Shown here: piece after piece, positions 1-5,890 of the stretch
Numbering within the stretch: the first letter of the stretch is position 1
Layout of the letters: each line of letters opens with the position of its first letter
From: Nitrososphaerales archaeon TH5895
GTDB taxonomy: Archaea; Thermoproteota; Nitrososphaeria; Nitrososphaerales; Nitrososphaeraceae
Assembly: GCA_014523695.1 (NCBI GenBank)
Contig: JAATVS010000013.1
Span: 1-6,192, forward strand
Reading direction: 5' to 3'
Length of the DNA stretch: 6,192 bases
Position numbers and translations under genes: made by a program
The notes under the pieces: model-generated
Told to the model about the DNA's origin: nothing
The model's input: the letters and a program-made list of their open reading frames with translations, nothing else
The model's database searches: none

Positions 1-270
1 ATACGACTTGACACTTCTTCCTGTTTTTATAAGTTGATTTACATTTTCTTGAGCTTGCAAAATTAACTCAAGATCCATTTTAGGAACTGTTTTGATAAAT
101 GCAGTATTGTTCTTCTCACGGTGTTCTACTTTCACTACGCTTAATGTTTGGCCTGCTAAATTCTGAAGCGCTCCCACAAACGCGTGTTCTGCTGTGTGCG
201 CACGCGCAAAAGGAAATTCGAGAGATTCTTGCATGTACGTTTTAATCCTGACTTCATGAGGAGTTTGCAT
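1..270 (-). CDS. AlaX / alanyl-tRNA-synthetase editing-domain-like protein, N-terminal part (cut by window edge)
   Basis: Reading minus from ATG 270-268 gives 90 codons without a stop to the left edge, so the gene is partial. The protein starts MQTPHEVRIKTYMQ. It carries FARAHTAEHAFVGALQ at residues 21-36, with an HxxxH pair (His25, His29) like the zinc-binding signature of AlaRS/ThrRS second-additional and AlaX domains. In that family the site hydrolyses mischarged Ser- or Gly-tRNA(Ala). The next segment, SVVKVEHREKNNTAFIK, fits the strands that follow the motif. The start is the first ATG; a TATA-like stretch lies 18-29 bases upstream (rc of 288-299), consistent with a nearly leaderless mRNA. 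It is divergent from the recombinase remnant at 300. The second metal-binding cluster would lie outside the window, so editing activity is inferred, as is the choice between a free-standing AlaX and an AlaX-like protein of other function. Confidence 0.68.
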   Translation of the reverse strand, partial: MQTPHEVRIKTYMQESLEFPFARAHTAEHAFVGALQNLAGQTLSVVKVEHREKNNTAFIKTVPKMDLELILQAQENVNQLIKTGRSVKSY

Positions 271-299
271 ATATATTGTAGTTGGTCTATAGTTAAGTA

Positions 300-636
300 A
301 ACATTGGCGCTGTTGCAGGAGGGCAAGACCAACAACAAGAAACAATCTATCTTACAACTGATGGATTAACATCGCCTTCTACAAAGCGAGCATATCGTCT
401 ATCATTCAATCATTTTATCAAAACAATTGTAAAGAATGACAATCGTCGTGAGTTGCTTGACACAATGCAAAATGAGATTGAATCTAAAATTATTGACCAC
501 ATAACCTACCTCAATGAAGTGCAACATCTTAGTTATGTGAGTATTCAAACACACCTCTGGTATTCTACGATTCTTTAGCATGAATGATTATCACATTAAC
601 ACCAAGAAAGTACGACGCCTCCTGCGCAAATCATAG
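300..636 (+). pseudogene. Tyrosine recombinase (integrase) N-terminal domain remnant, frameshifted and truncated
   Basis: In the frame of base 300 the sequence reads GQDQQQETIYLTTDGLTSPS and then TKRAYRLSFNHFIKTIVKN, ..ESKIIDHITYLNEVQHLSY and VSIQTHL, followed after a few residues by TAG 576-578. From about base 556 the next frame continues the same protein: SGILRFFSMNDYHINTKKVR and then RLLRKS, ending at TAG 634-636. The two pieces join into one helical core-binding (SAM-like) domain of a phage-integrase/XerD-type recombinase. The break around 555-558 is explained by one inserted or two lost bases in a CTC-TCT-GGT-like stretch. No ATG/GTG/TTG opens the reading frame (in-frame TAA at 294-296), and no catalytic domain with R..HxxR..Y follows. 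It is therefore decayed at the 5' end, in the middle and at the 3' end. It is probably a scar of an integrated element; no att sites could be identified. Confidence 0.75.
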
Positions 637-940
637 TCTGTACCTTTTCAAAGTATTTTTTGAGACTAATCATGTAGGTGAATGCTACTAGTTGGAATGT
701 GTCAATCTTTTCCTTGCGATATCACTTGTGATATTTAGCAACCAGTAACGAGAAATATTTATGCTGCAGGAAAACCTACAAGTATATAGAATTATTAGCA
801 GGTTACTGTCTATAAATATTCGGTAGGCCCACGTCAACTTATCTCTTTATTTTGAACCAAGCATGATCTTTCAGCTCAAATATTTGACCGAGTATTATTG
901 TTTGTTTACATTCCTCATACTTCTTTTCCTTTCTTTGGTC
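637..940. other. Gene-free stretch between two pseudogenes
   Basis: I found no convincing coding frame on either strand. The stretch contains the perfect palindrome at 719-734 and a TATA-like TATAAATA near 812-820 with no gene placed to use it. A short open run on the minus strand ends with GQIFELKDHAWFKIKR near 843-890, but it has no start or recognisable family. The sequence is best read as eroded intergenic DNA. Confidence 0.5.
719..734. repeat. Perfect inverted repeat, operator-like
   Basis: ATATCAC-TT-GTGATAT has two 7-base arms around a 2-base centre. The size and symmetry resemble a binding site for a dimeric helix-turn-helix regulator. With a 2-base loop it cannot form a normal RNA hairpin terminator. 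No intact gene borders it, so any regulatory role is speculative and it may be a relic. Confidence 0.4.
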
Positions 941-1319
941 ACTTTATTCTCTCGACCCACTGAGATCGCCACTCAGGTGGTTCGAATGAATCTGCATAGT
1001 AATGCGTTTCATATGCGATCTTACCATCTCTGAACTCCATGATACCTACCGTATTGATTGGACGTCCATCATTATAGGCGATAGCTAATTCAGTTATCCA
1101 GATTTTCTTCTCCACGAACTCGCAGAATTTTAAAAGTAACTTTAGCGGGGTAATGTGCCCTGAGTTCTATATGTTGTGCTTACCTCGGATTCGTTCGCCG
1201 GACTGTGGAAATTCAACTACAACATCATCATGATAAAACTCATGCACTCTCTCTAAATCATGAGCCATTGTGGCTTCCCAGTAACGATCCAAGGTGGCAC
1301 GAATTTCTTGCTTGTTCAA
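941..1319 (-). pseudogene. SnoaL-like / NTF2-fold polyketide-cyclase-type protein, disrupted by two frameshifts
   Basis: From TTG 1319-1317 the minus strand reads LNKQEIRATLDRYWEATMAH, then DLERVHEFYHDDVVVEFPQS and GERIRGKHNI, and stops at TAG 1169-1167. Shifted by one frame from base 1167, it continues ELRAHYPAKVTFKILRVRGE to about base 1101. It then returns to the first frame at 1100 with WITELAIAYNDGRPINTVGI and MEFRDGKIAYETHYYADSF, then EPPEWRSQWVERIK, ending at TGA 943-941. The stitched protein of about 125 residues has the length and layout of SnoaL-like NTF2-fold proteins: the N-terminal helix with RYW, the central HDD strand, and the C-terminal FRDGKI and YYAD strands. SnoaL proteins are small cone-fold enzymes or binding proteins of varied function, so no reaction is assigned. 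The original start may have been ATG where ATA now precedes TTG at 1322-1320; a farther in-frame ATG lies at 1346. Two independent indels make it a pseudogene unless they are sequencing errors. Confidence 0.75.
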
Positions 1320-1336
1320 TATACCTGTGAACAGTA

Positions 1337-1474
1337 TCAAAGACATAGATTATTAGTTTTATGTCCCACTTCAAATGTAACTAAGGCAGCTGACTTAGTC
1401 AATCCTGGTCTCTTTGGGCCATTATAATAACTAGGATCTATTCCAGGAAAGATATCATAGATATTTATAGTCAC
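1337..1474 (-). CDS. Short unassigned ORF or gene fragment (45 codons)
   Basis: From GTG 1474-1472 the minus strand encodes VTINIYDIFPGIDPSYYNGP, KRPGLTKSAALVTFEVGHKT and NNLCL, with TGA at 1339-1337. An in-frame TAA at 1486-1484 closes it upstream, and only the codons CAA GCT TTT lie between. The composition (alternating strand-forming residues, Pro/Gly turns, Lys/Arg) looks more like real protein than like random AT-rich DNA. I recognise no family. Its end overlaps the upstream flank of the SnoaL remnant by about 10 bases if the far ATG 1346 is used. It could be a fragment of a longer lost gene or a chance ORF. Confidence 0.25.
   Translation of the reverse strand: MTINIYDIFPGIDPSYYNGPKRPGLTKSAALVTFEVGHKTNNLCL
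1380..1399. repeat. Near-perfect 20-base palindrome
   Basis: ACTAAGGCAGCTGACTTAGT pairs ACTAAG with CTTAGT and contains the palindrome CAGCTG at its centre; only one symmetric pair (G/A) fails. It lies inside the unassigned minus-strand ORF 1337-1474, where it encodes TKSAAL. It could be an operator-like site or a coincidence of coding sequence. Confidence 0.35.
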
Positions 1475-1560
1475 AAAAGCTTGTTAAAGCAGCAATAGAA
1501 GAGCAAACACAGGATCCTATGGACATTCTTGGAGGGTAAATTGCGGATTACATCGAACAG
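1471..1560 (+). pseudogene. Possible coding fragment interrupted by one stop, unassigned
   Basis: After an in-frame TAG at 1468-1470 the plus strand reads SQKLVKAAIEEQTQDPMDIL, then GG, a TAA at 1537-1539, and IADYIEQ in the same frame. If the TAA were a sense codon (for example TAT or TAC), the segment would be a smooth amphipathic helical stretch (..ILGGYIADYIEQ..). No start codon is well placed and no family is recognised. It may be a relic of a small protein, or chance. Confidence 0.2.
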
Positions 1561-1599
1561 GTTTGTATTTATTTTCACCTAAACCTTTCAAGGATATTA

Positions 1600-2223
1600 T
1601 CAGCCCGAACATAAAGTAAACTGGGATCTATCACTCTTCAGTACACCTAACATCATATTTCTTATGGCTAACCAAAATTTCTTATCCTTTAAATTTTCAG
1701 AGGGATTTATCAACATATGGAATGCAATCCCATCCGACAGTGCAAGAAGAGCCTTTGCCCTCTCATCTGACTTTTGTGCATCAAACTTCACCATGCTATT
1801 TTTCCATGCTTCTTCCAATATCTCTCTAATAGCATCAACCACCTTTGATATACAGCTCTGAAGTTCCTTTCTTATCTTTTCGCTACGCCTACTAGCACAC
1901 CACATTTCAAATAAAAATGCGTAAAAGTCTGGATTCTTTTCAAGGTTCTTTATATATGCGCTTAATATATTGTCTATCATTTCCTCTTGAGATCTTCCTT
2001 TTATTCCTGCCAACGCAGATTGCACTAGCTTGTTTGAAGCATTTGCTAATACCTTACTCACCAAATCTTCCTTATCAGTAAAGTAATAGTGTAATATCCC
2101 CCTGCTAACATTTGCAGCTTTTGATATATCTGCTATGGTGGAATTTTCATAACCTTTGGTAGCAAGTACCATAAGTGCTGCTTGCAAAATATGATTTATT
2201 TTTTCTTCTTTGCTATTAGACAT
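1600..2223 (-). CDS. TetR/AcrR-family transcriptional repressor
   Basis: This 207-residue protein is a normal length for the family. Residues 8-55 form the TetR DNA-binding domain: helix 1 around HILQAALMVLATKGYENS, then the helix-turn-helix TIADISKAANVSRGILHYYF (29-48) followed by the typical DKEDL (50-54). The remainder is all-helical and should form the dimer and ligand-binding core. FYAFLFEMWCASRRSEKIRK, roughly residues 101-120, resembles BetI/TetR_C_6-type cores. ATG 2223-2221 is chosen because the helix-turn-helix begins at the usual distance and a TATA box lies about 34 bases upstream. It is divergent from the FAD oxidoreductase with 93 bases between the starts. Two 16-base repeats in that gap are its likely operators, one adjacent to its own TATA box, which implies self-repression. 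The ligand cannot be read from the sequence. The short overlapping plus-strand frame at 1664-1861 is a shadow. Confidence 0.93.
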   Translation of the reverse strand: MSNSKEEKINHILQAALMVLATKGYENSTIADISKAANVSRGILHYYFTDKEDLVSKVLANASNKLVQSALAGIKGRSQEEMIDNILSAYIKNLEKNPDFYAFLFEMWCASRRSEKIRKELQSCISKVVDAIREILEEAWKNSMVKFDAQKSDERAKALLALSDGIAFHMLINPSENLKDKKFWLAIRNMMLGVLKSDRSQFTLCSG

Positions 2224-2252
2224 GTTGTTTTCGCATATATTGAGAACCTATG

Positions 2253-2262
2253 ATATATAAAA
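2253..2262 (-). promoter_or_regulatory. TATA box of the TetR gene
   Basis: The minus strand reads TTTTATATAT here, centred about 34 bases before the TetR ATG. An archaeal start site 25-27 bases downstream would give a leader of only about 7-9 bases. The putative operator 2267-2282 begins a few bases upstream, where the BRE and TFB would sit. Confidence 0.55.
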
Positions 2263-2266
2263 TGTG

Positions 2267-2282
2267 TTGGACAGCCAGCCAA
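2267..2282. promoter_or_regulatory. Putative TetR operator 1, between the divergent TATA boxes
   Basis: TTGGACAGCCAGCCAA has dyad-symmetric ends (TTGG..CCAA) and matches operator 2 (2313-2328) at 12 of 16 positions. It lies between the minus-strand TATA box (2253-2262) and the plus-strand TATA box (2287-2293), so a bound dimer could block factor binding at both promoters. Assignment to the adjacent TetR protein is inferred from position. Confidence 0.55.
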
Positions 2283-2286
2283 ACAA

Positions 2287-2293
2287 TTATATA
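2287..2293 (+). promoter_or_regulatory. TATA box of the FAD oxidoreductase gene
   Basis: TTATATA is centred 27 bases before ATG 2317, the spacing expected if transcription begins at or next to the start codon (leaderless mRNA). This favours ATG 2317 as the start. The other ATG, at 2310, is in a different frame. Confidence 0.55.
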
Positions 2294-2312
2294 CTCTGCT
2301 GTACAAATTATG

Positions 2313-2328
2313 TTGGATGACCAACCAA
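2313..2328. promoter_or_regulatory. Putative TetR operator 2, covering the oxidoreductase start
   Basis: TTGGATGACCAACCAA contains the exact inverted repeat GTTGG-ATGA-CCAAC (2312-2326 region) and shares the pattern TTGGAnnnCCAnCCAA with operator 1, 46 bases away. It covers the predicted transcription start and the first codons of the oxidoreductase, so binding there would block initiation. The overlap with codons 1-4 limits how much the pattern can be independent of the protein sequence (MTNQ). Confidence 0.5.
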
Positions 2329-3705
2329 TATCAATTTGAGCTGAGTGATGTAGAAATTAACAAAGGGAGAATAGTTATATTAGGAGGAGGATTTGCTGGG
2401 CTAACAGCCGCCACACTTATTGCCCATGCTGGAATGTCTGTGACCTTAGTAGAGAGGTCAACAGAAGCGGGTGGCCGAGCAAGAACATCAATACTTGATG
2501 GCTTTTATCTAAACCAAGGTCCACATACAATATATACTGCTGGACCTGGCGCCAAGATTCTAAAAGAGCTTGGAATAAGTTATACAGGTAAGAAAGTTAC
2601 GACAGGAGGTTATTACGCACTTAAAAAAGGTAAAAAATATCCCATGCCTGGAAGCCTGCGTCAATTCCTTACAACAAAATTACTAAAAGGATTGGGAAGC
2701 AAGATTGAAGCAATTCGATTCTTTGCATCTCTAAACAAGATCAATCCTGAATATATTCAAGACATAAATTTAGAGGACTGGATAAACAAAAACATCCACA
2801 ATGCCGACGTGAAAGATTTAGTGAAAATGCTTTCGCGCATTACAACTTATGCCAACGATATAGAAACTCAAAGTGCAGGAGCAACTATAACCCAGCTTCA
2901 AATCGCATTTGCTGGTGGAGTTATTTATTTGGATGGGGGCTGGCAAACGTTAGTAAATGGATTAACTGCAGCCGCACAAGATGCAGGCGTAAAGATATTG
3001 ACAGGTAAAAGAGTAATAAGGATAGAAAATGTTGATAGTAATATATCTCAGCCCTGGTTGGTCCGTCTCTCTGATGGAAACACAATTTCATCTCAGGCAC
3101 TGATAATGGCAGTTGGCCCAAAAGATGCATATGATCTCCTGAAACAGAGCAGTCTAGTTAGCTCCTCTTTTCTATCTCAAATAGTTGAAGGAGCAAATCC
3201 GATAAGAGCAGCCACCCTCGATATTGCTTTGACTACTCTTCCCATGCCTAACGTGTTTGGTGCATATGGTGTTGATAATCCCTTGTATCTTTCAACCCAT
3301 TCTGCTTTTGCCAGATTAGCTCCAAATGGCGGAGCGCTAATACATGTAATGAAGTATCTAGGTTCTTCTATACAACCAGATCCAAAAGCTGACCGAGAAG
3401 AATTGGAGAAATTAATGGATTTGGTTCAGCCTGGATGGAGAAAGGTAGTTGTCAAAGAAAGATTCTTGCCAAACATGATAGTTTCCAATGCATTGGTTAG
3501 TGCTTCTCAAGGTGGAATCTATGGCCGGCCTGATGTAAAAGTTCCAGGTACAAAAAACCTATACATTGTTGGAGACTGGGTAGGTCCAGAAGGTTTGTTG
3601 GCTGATGCAAGCCTCTCAAGTGCTAAACGCGCCGCAGAAAAAATACTCAAAATAAGAAATGAGAAAGAAAAACTAGCAGCCCATGGCATTCCGCAATCGT
3701 ATTAA
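2317..3705 (+). CDS. FAD-dependent oxidoreductase, phytoene-desaturase/amine-oxidase-like
   Basis: This complete protein has 462 residues. The N-terminal Rossmann FAD-binding motif is RIVILGGGFAGLTAATLIA (18-36), with the glycines at 23-25 and 28, the ribose-binding Glu46 (LVERS), and GGRART (52-57). This is the layout of the phytoene dehydrogenase-related (COG1233-like) and flavin amine oxidase superfamily. The C-terminal flavin motif is LYIVGDWVGPEGLLADASLS (415-434) followed by SAKRAAEKIL; its GDW and G-L-ADAS..SAKRAA pattern is typical of carotenoid-desaturase-like proteins. The middle part is the variable substrate domain. There is no signal peptide or membrane segment. The family oxidises, desaturates or isomerises lipophilic substrates such as carotenoids or isoprenoids. 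The substrate here is unknown, and no phytoene synthase or other carotenoid gene is in the window. The gene is alone downstream of a promoter shared with the divergent TetR gene, and is therefore likely inducible. ATG 2317 is supported by the TATA spacing. Confidence 0.88.
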   Translation: MTNQYQFELSDVEINKGRIVILGGGFAGLTAATLIAHAGMSVTLVERSTEAGGRARTSILDGFYLNQGPHTIYTAGPGAKILKELGISYTGKKVTTGGYYALKKGKKYPMPGSLRQFLTTKLLKGLGSKIEAIRFFASLNKINPEYIQDINLEDWINKNIHNADVKDLVKMLSRITTYANDIETQSAGATITQLQIAFAGGVIYLDGGWQTLVNGLTAAAQDAGVKILTGKRVIRIENVDSNISQPWLVRLSDGNTISSQALIMAVGPKDAYDLLKQSSLVSSSFLSQIVEGANPIRAATLDIALTTLPMPNVFGAYGVDNPLYLSTHSAFARLAPNGGALIHVMKYLGSSIQPDPKADREELEKLMDLVQPGWRKVVVKERFLPNMIVSNALVSASQGGIYGRPDVKVPGTKNLYIVGDWVGPEGLLADASLSSAKRAAEKILKIRNEKEKLAAHGIPQSY

Positions 3706-3769
3706 TCCCAGTACTCTTGTATAAAATCCAGCCCATAAACACAATGGTAGAAATTTAGAGATACACCTT

Positions 3770-3919
3770 ATGCCTTTTGAATTGCATAAGATGGACTTCA
3801 TAGTTGAAATTGCGCTGGCAAGAGCAAGAAAGGGAGACTCAAAGATCTAGATAAGAGATAAGCACGATCTTCTTTATGCAATATACGATACTTGTAATGT
3901 TTTTGACCTCCAGATGTAA
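3770..3919 (+). pseudogene. Possible decayed small gene with an internal TAG, unassigned
   Basis: ATG 3770 opens MPFELHKMDFIVEIALARAR, then KGDSKI, and stops at TAG 3848-3850. The same frame continues for 22 codons, IRDKHDLLYAIYDTCNVFDL then QM, to TAA at 3917-3919. Both halves have a plausible protein composition, and there is a loosely TATA-like A/T-rich stretch upstream. It may be a 26-codon peptide, a relic broken by one nonsense change, or chance. I recognise no family. Confidence 0.22.
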
Positions 3920-3995
3920 CTTTTCATACCGGATTGGAGTCAATCGAAATTTAATAAGATACTATTCACGGTTAGATTACTAGAACCTAATCCTC

Positions 3996-4009
3996 TCTAT
4001 CTAGATAGA
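3996..4009. repeat. 14-base perfect palindrome downstream of the ligase gene
   Basis: TCTATCTAGATAGA is self-complementary with no spacer. It lies about 65 bases beyond the ligase stop codon, between two convergent genes. A protein-binding site is possible. As an RNA hairpin it would have too small a loop, and no T tract follows. Confidence 0.4.
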
Positions 4010-4073
4010 CAGCTTGATGAGAATTTGCTTTCTTTAATAATAATCTAATCACATAGTTTTTGCCATCAACAAA

Positions 4074-5798
4074 TTATTTGTCATTTAGATAACTCTGATT
4101 TTCGTATATGTGTCTGACCTTTTGCAGTGTATCGATATCTGTAATATTTTTGTCACTTCGTATATTCTTTATCCTTGGGAACCGTAATGCAAACCCACTA
4201 TCATGTCTATCACTTTTCTGAATGCTATCAAATGAAATCTCTAGTATTAATTCTGACTTTACGGCTATCTTATAACCGTCATCTTTTATTATGATCGATT
4301 TTAGTTTCTGTGTAATCATGCTTATTTCTTTATCAGTCAACCCAGAATAAGCCTTTCCAATTATTTTTAATTGATTGTTATCATTTTCATCTCGCACTGC
4401 AAATGTATAATCAGATAAGACGCCTGCTCTCTTTCCCTGGCCATATTCAGCGATTACAATAACGGCATCGATTGTATCTAGCTCTTGCTTCAGTTTGATC
4501 CAGTATCGTCCTCGTTTTCCAGGATGATATTGGGACTCTGGGTCTTTTAAAACCAATCCTTCGTATCCATCATCTCTACTTTTTTGAAACACCGCAATTA
4601 TCTTTTGTGCTGTATTTACAACATTTTGCTTTGCATTAATGATTGGTTCTCTAAACAATATGCTTGATAGAATTTCTTTTCTTTGTCTAAGTGGATTCCT
4701 GATGGTTTGTTCTTGATTTATGTATGTTATATCAAATACTACATACACTATAGGAACGGCTGTCAAGATTTGTCCTGTAACATTCTTTCTGCGAAGTCGT
4801 TTTTGCAATTCTTGGAAATGAAGTGGTTTACCGTTGCGAAGGCCCATAATTTCTCCATCCAAAATAAAATCAATGTTTTCCATTGATGATGATAATTTGC
4901 TATCTATCGCGGCTTGAACCAATTCGGGAAATGCATTCGTAATATTTGTCATGTTGCGGGAAAAAAGCTTAACTTGTTGTCCTGACTTATGCATCTGTGC
5001 TCGTATACCATCATATTTGTACTCGCAAATCAGAGGCTTTTGGAAATAGTTGATAATTTCTTCTGCGGTGAACATTACATCTGCTAACATATAGCTTAAA
5101 GGTTGAAGGGGTTTGATAACGGCAATGTGTAATAGTCTACTTTTCGCCAAGAGTGCTACTTGAGATATATCGCCTGAAACGAGCATTGCTTCTCTGACTT
5201 TTTTAAGTTCCACATTGAACGCCGCTGAAACTGCGACTTCCACTAAACCCTCTGTCAGCCCAATTCTCATTTCTCCGTTTATTACCTTTGTCAAGTATTT
5301 TGCTTCAAGTGGTGAGCAATCCAAAAAGAGCCCTTTTAGTATACTTTTCTTAGCTTTGGAGGAATCAGATCCTATACTATCAGCTATCCCATTAAATCGA
5401 TCATGTATGATAGATAGTGTTAGAGGCTGTTGCTGAATAAGTGAAGCAGTGTGCTTTTTTGATACCGCATATTCAGATAGAGCACCCATATCTCCATATT
5501 GCATATAGCTCTGTTGGATCTGGTCTTTATCTAGGAAAGATATTTCAGAAAGTGCTTGCATAATTGTGCCGATTCCTGCATTTATCACAAATTTTGACCC
5601 GAGTGGAAAGATTCTGTTGGATAGAAATAGAACAGCTATTGATAAAGATTCATCATTCAGGGAGGATAGATATCTGGAGAGTAATCTTACTTTCATATTC
5701 TTGCTTTTAGTTATACGGATTTCTTCACATAGTTTCACAAAATGCGAAAAATTAGGAGAACTACCGGCAAACAGTGTTGAACCGGAGTCACTATTCAT
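4074..5798 (-). CDS. lig: ATP-dependent DNA ligase, archaeal type
   Basis: This complete enzyme of 574 residues is in the usual size range for archaeal replicative ligases (about 560-610). It seals nicks in Okazaki fragments and during repair through a lysyl-AMP intermediate. Residues 1 to about 220 form the helical DNA-binding domain, with the conserved VINGEMRIGLTEGLV (172-186). Motif I is EYKYDGIR (259-266), so Lys261 is the adenylated residue. Motif III is LDGEIMG (313-319), IIIa is VYVVFDITYI (351-360), IV is DGYEGLVLK (410-418), and V is RYWIKLK (431-437). An OB-fold domain follows, with the C-terminal ALRFPRIKNIRSDK (537-550) as motif VI. All key residues are present. ATG 5798 is the first start after an in-frame TAA about 15 bases upstream. 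A weak TATA-like CTATTAATAT (rc of 5829-5838) precedes it. The gene downstream is convergent. The overlapping plus-strand frames at 4683, 5215 and 5566 are shadows. Confidence 0.97.
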   Translation of the reverse strand: MNSDSGSTLFAGSSPNFSHFVKLCEEIRITKSKNMKVRLLSRYLSSLNDESLSIAVLFLSNRIFPLGSKFVINAGIGTIMQALSEISFLDKDQIQQSYMQYGDMGALSEYAVSKKHTASLIQQQPLTLSIIHDRFNGIADSIGSDSSKAKKSILKGLFLDCSPLEAKYLTKVINGEMRIGLTEGLVEVAVSAAFNVELKKVREAMLVSGDISQVALLAKSRLLHIAVIKPLQPLSYMLADVMFTAEEIINYFQKPLICEYKYDGIRAQMHKSGQQVKLFSRNMTNITNAFPELVQAAIDSKLSSSMENIDFILDGEIMGLRNGKPLHFQELQKRLRRKNVTGQILTAVPIVYVVFDITYINQEQTIRNPLRQRKEILSSILFREPIINAKQNVVNTAQKIIAVFQKSRDDGYEGLVLKDPESQYHPGKRGRYWIKLKQELDTIDAVIVIAEYGQGKRAGVLSDYTFAVRDENDNNQLKIIGKAYSGLTDKEISMITQKLKSIIIKDDGYKIAVKSELILEISFDSIQKSDRHDSGFALRFPRIKNIRSDKNITDIDTLQKVRHIYENQSYLNDK

Positions 5799-5890
5799 TT
5801 CTACTATATTTGATTAATGGTTCAACAGATATTAATAGAAATTGATCTCACCGTGCGGGACTGATGCATTAATTACATGCTATGGTGTTT

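Larger units (their letters stand above)
3706..4073. other. Intergenic region between convergent oxidoreductase and ligase genes
   Basis: It holds the possible small or decayed ORF at 3770-3919 and the 14-base palindrome at 3996-4009. There is no clear hairpin-plus-T-run terminator for either gene; a short TTTTT at about 3900 is the only T tract downstream of the oxidoreductase. There is no RNA gene. Confidence 0.5.

Noticed and set aside
156..338. 60-codon minus-strand ORF.
   Set aside because: It overlaps the AlaX-like gene in another frame and has low-quality composition; the HxxxH frame is the real one.
843..945. Open minus-strand run ending GQIFELKDHAWFKIKR.
   Set aside because: It has about 34 codons without a start and is in a different frame from the adjacent SnoaL remnant; no family is recognised.
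979..992. GGTTCGAATGAA resembles a tRNA T-loop (GGTTCGAATCC).
   Set aside because: No acceptor or anticodon stem pairs around it. The bases encode SFEPP of the SnoaL remnant on the minus strand.
2921..3130. 69-codon minus-strand ORF inside the oxidoreductase.
   Set aside because: It is an antisense shadow of the flavoprotein coding sequence.
4683..5817. Three plus-strand ORFs of 67-83 codons across the ligase gene.
   Set aside because: They are antisense shadows of a highly conserved ligase, with no promoter or family signature.
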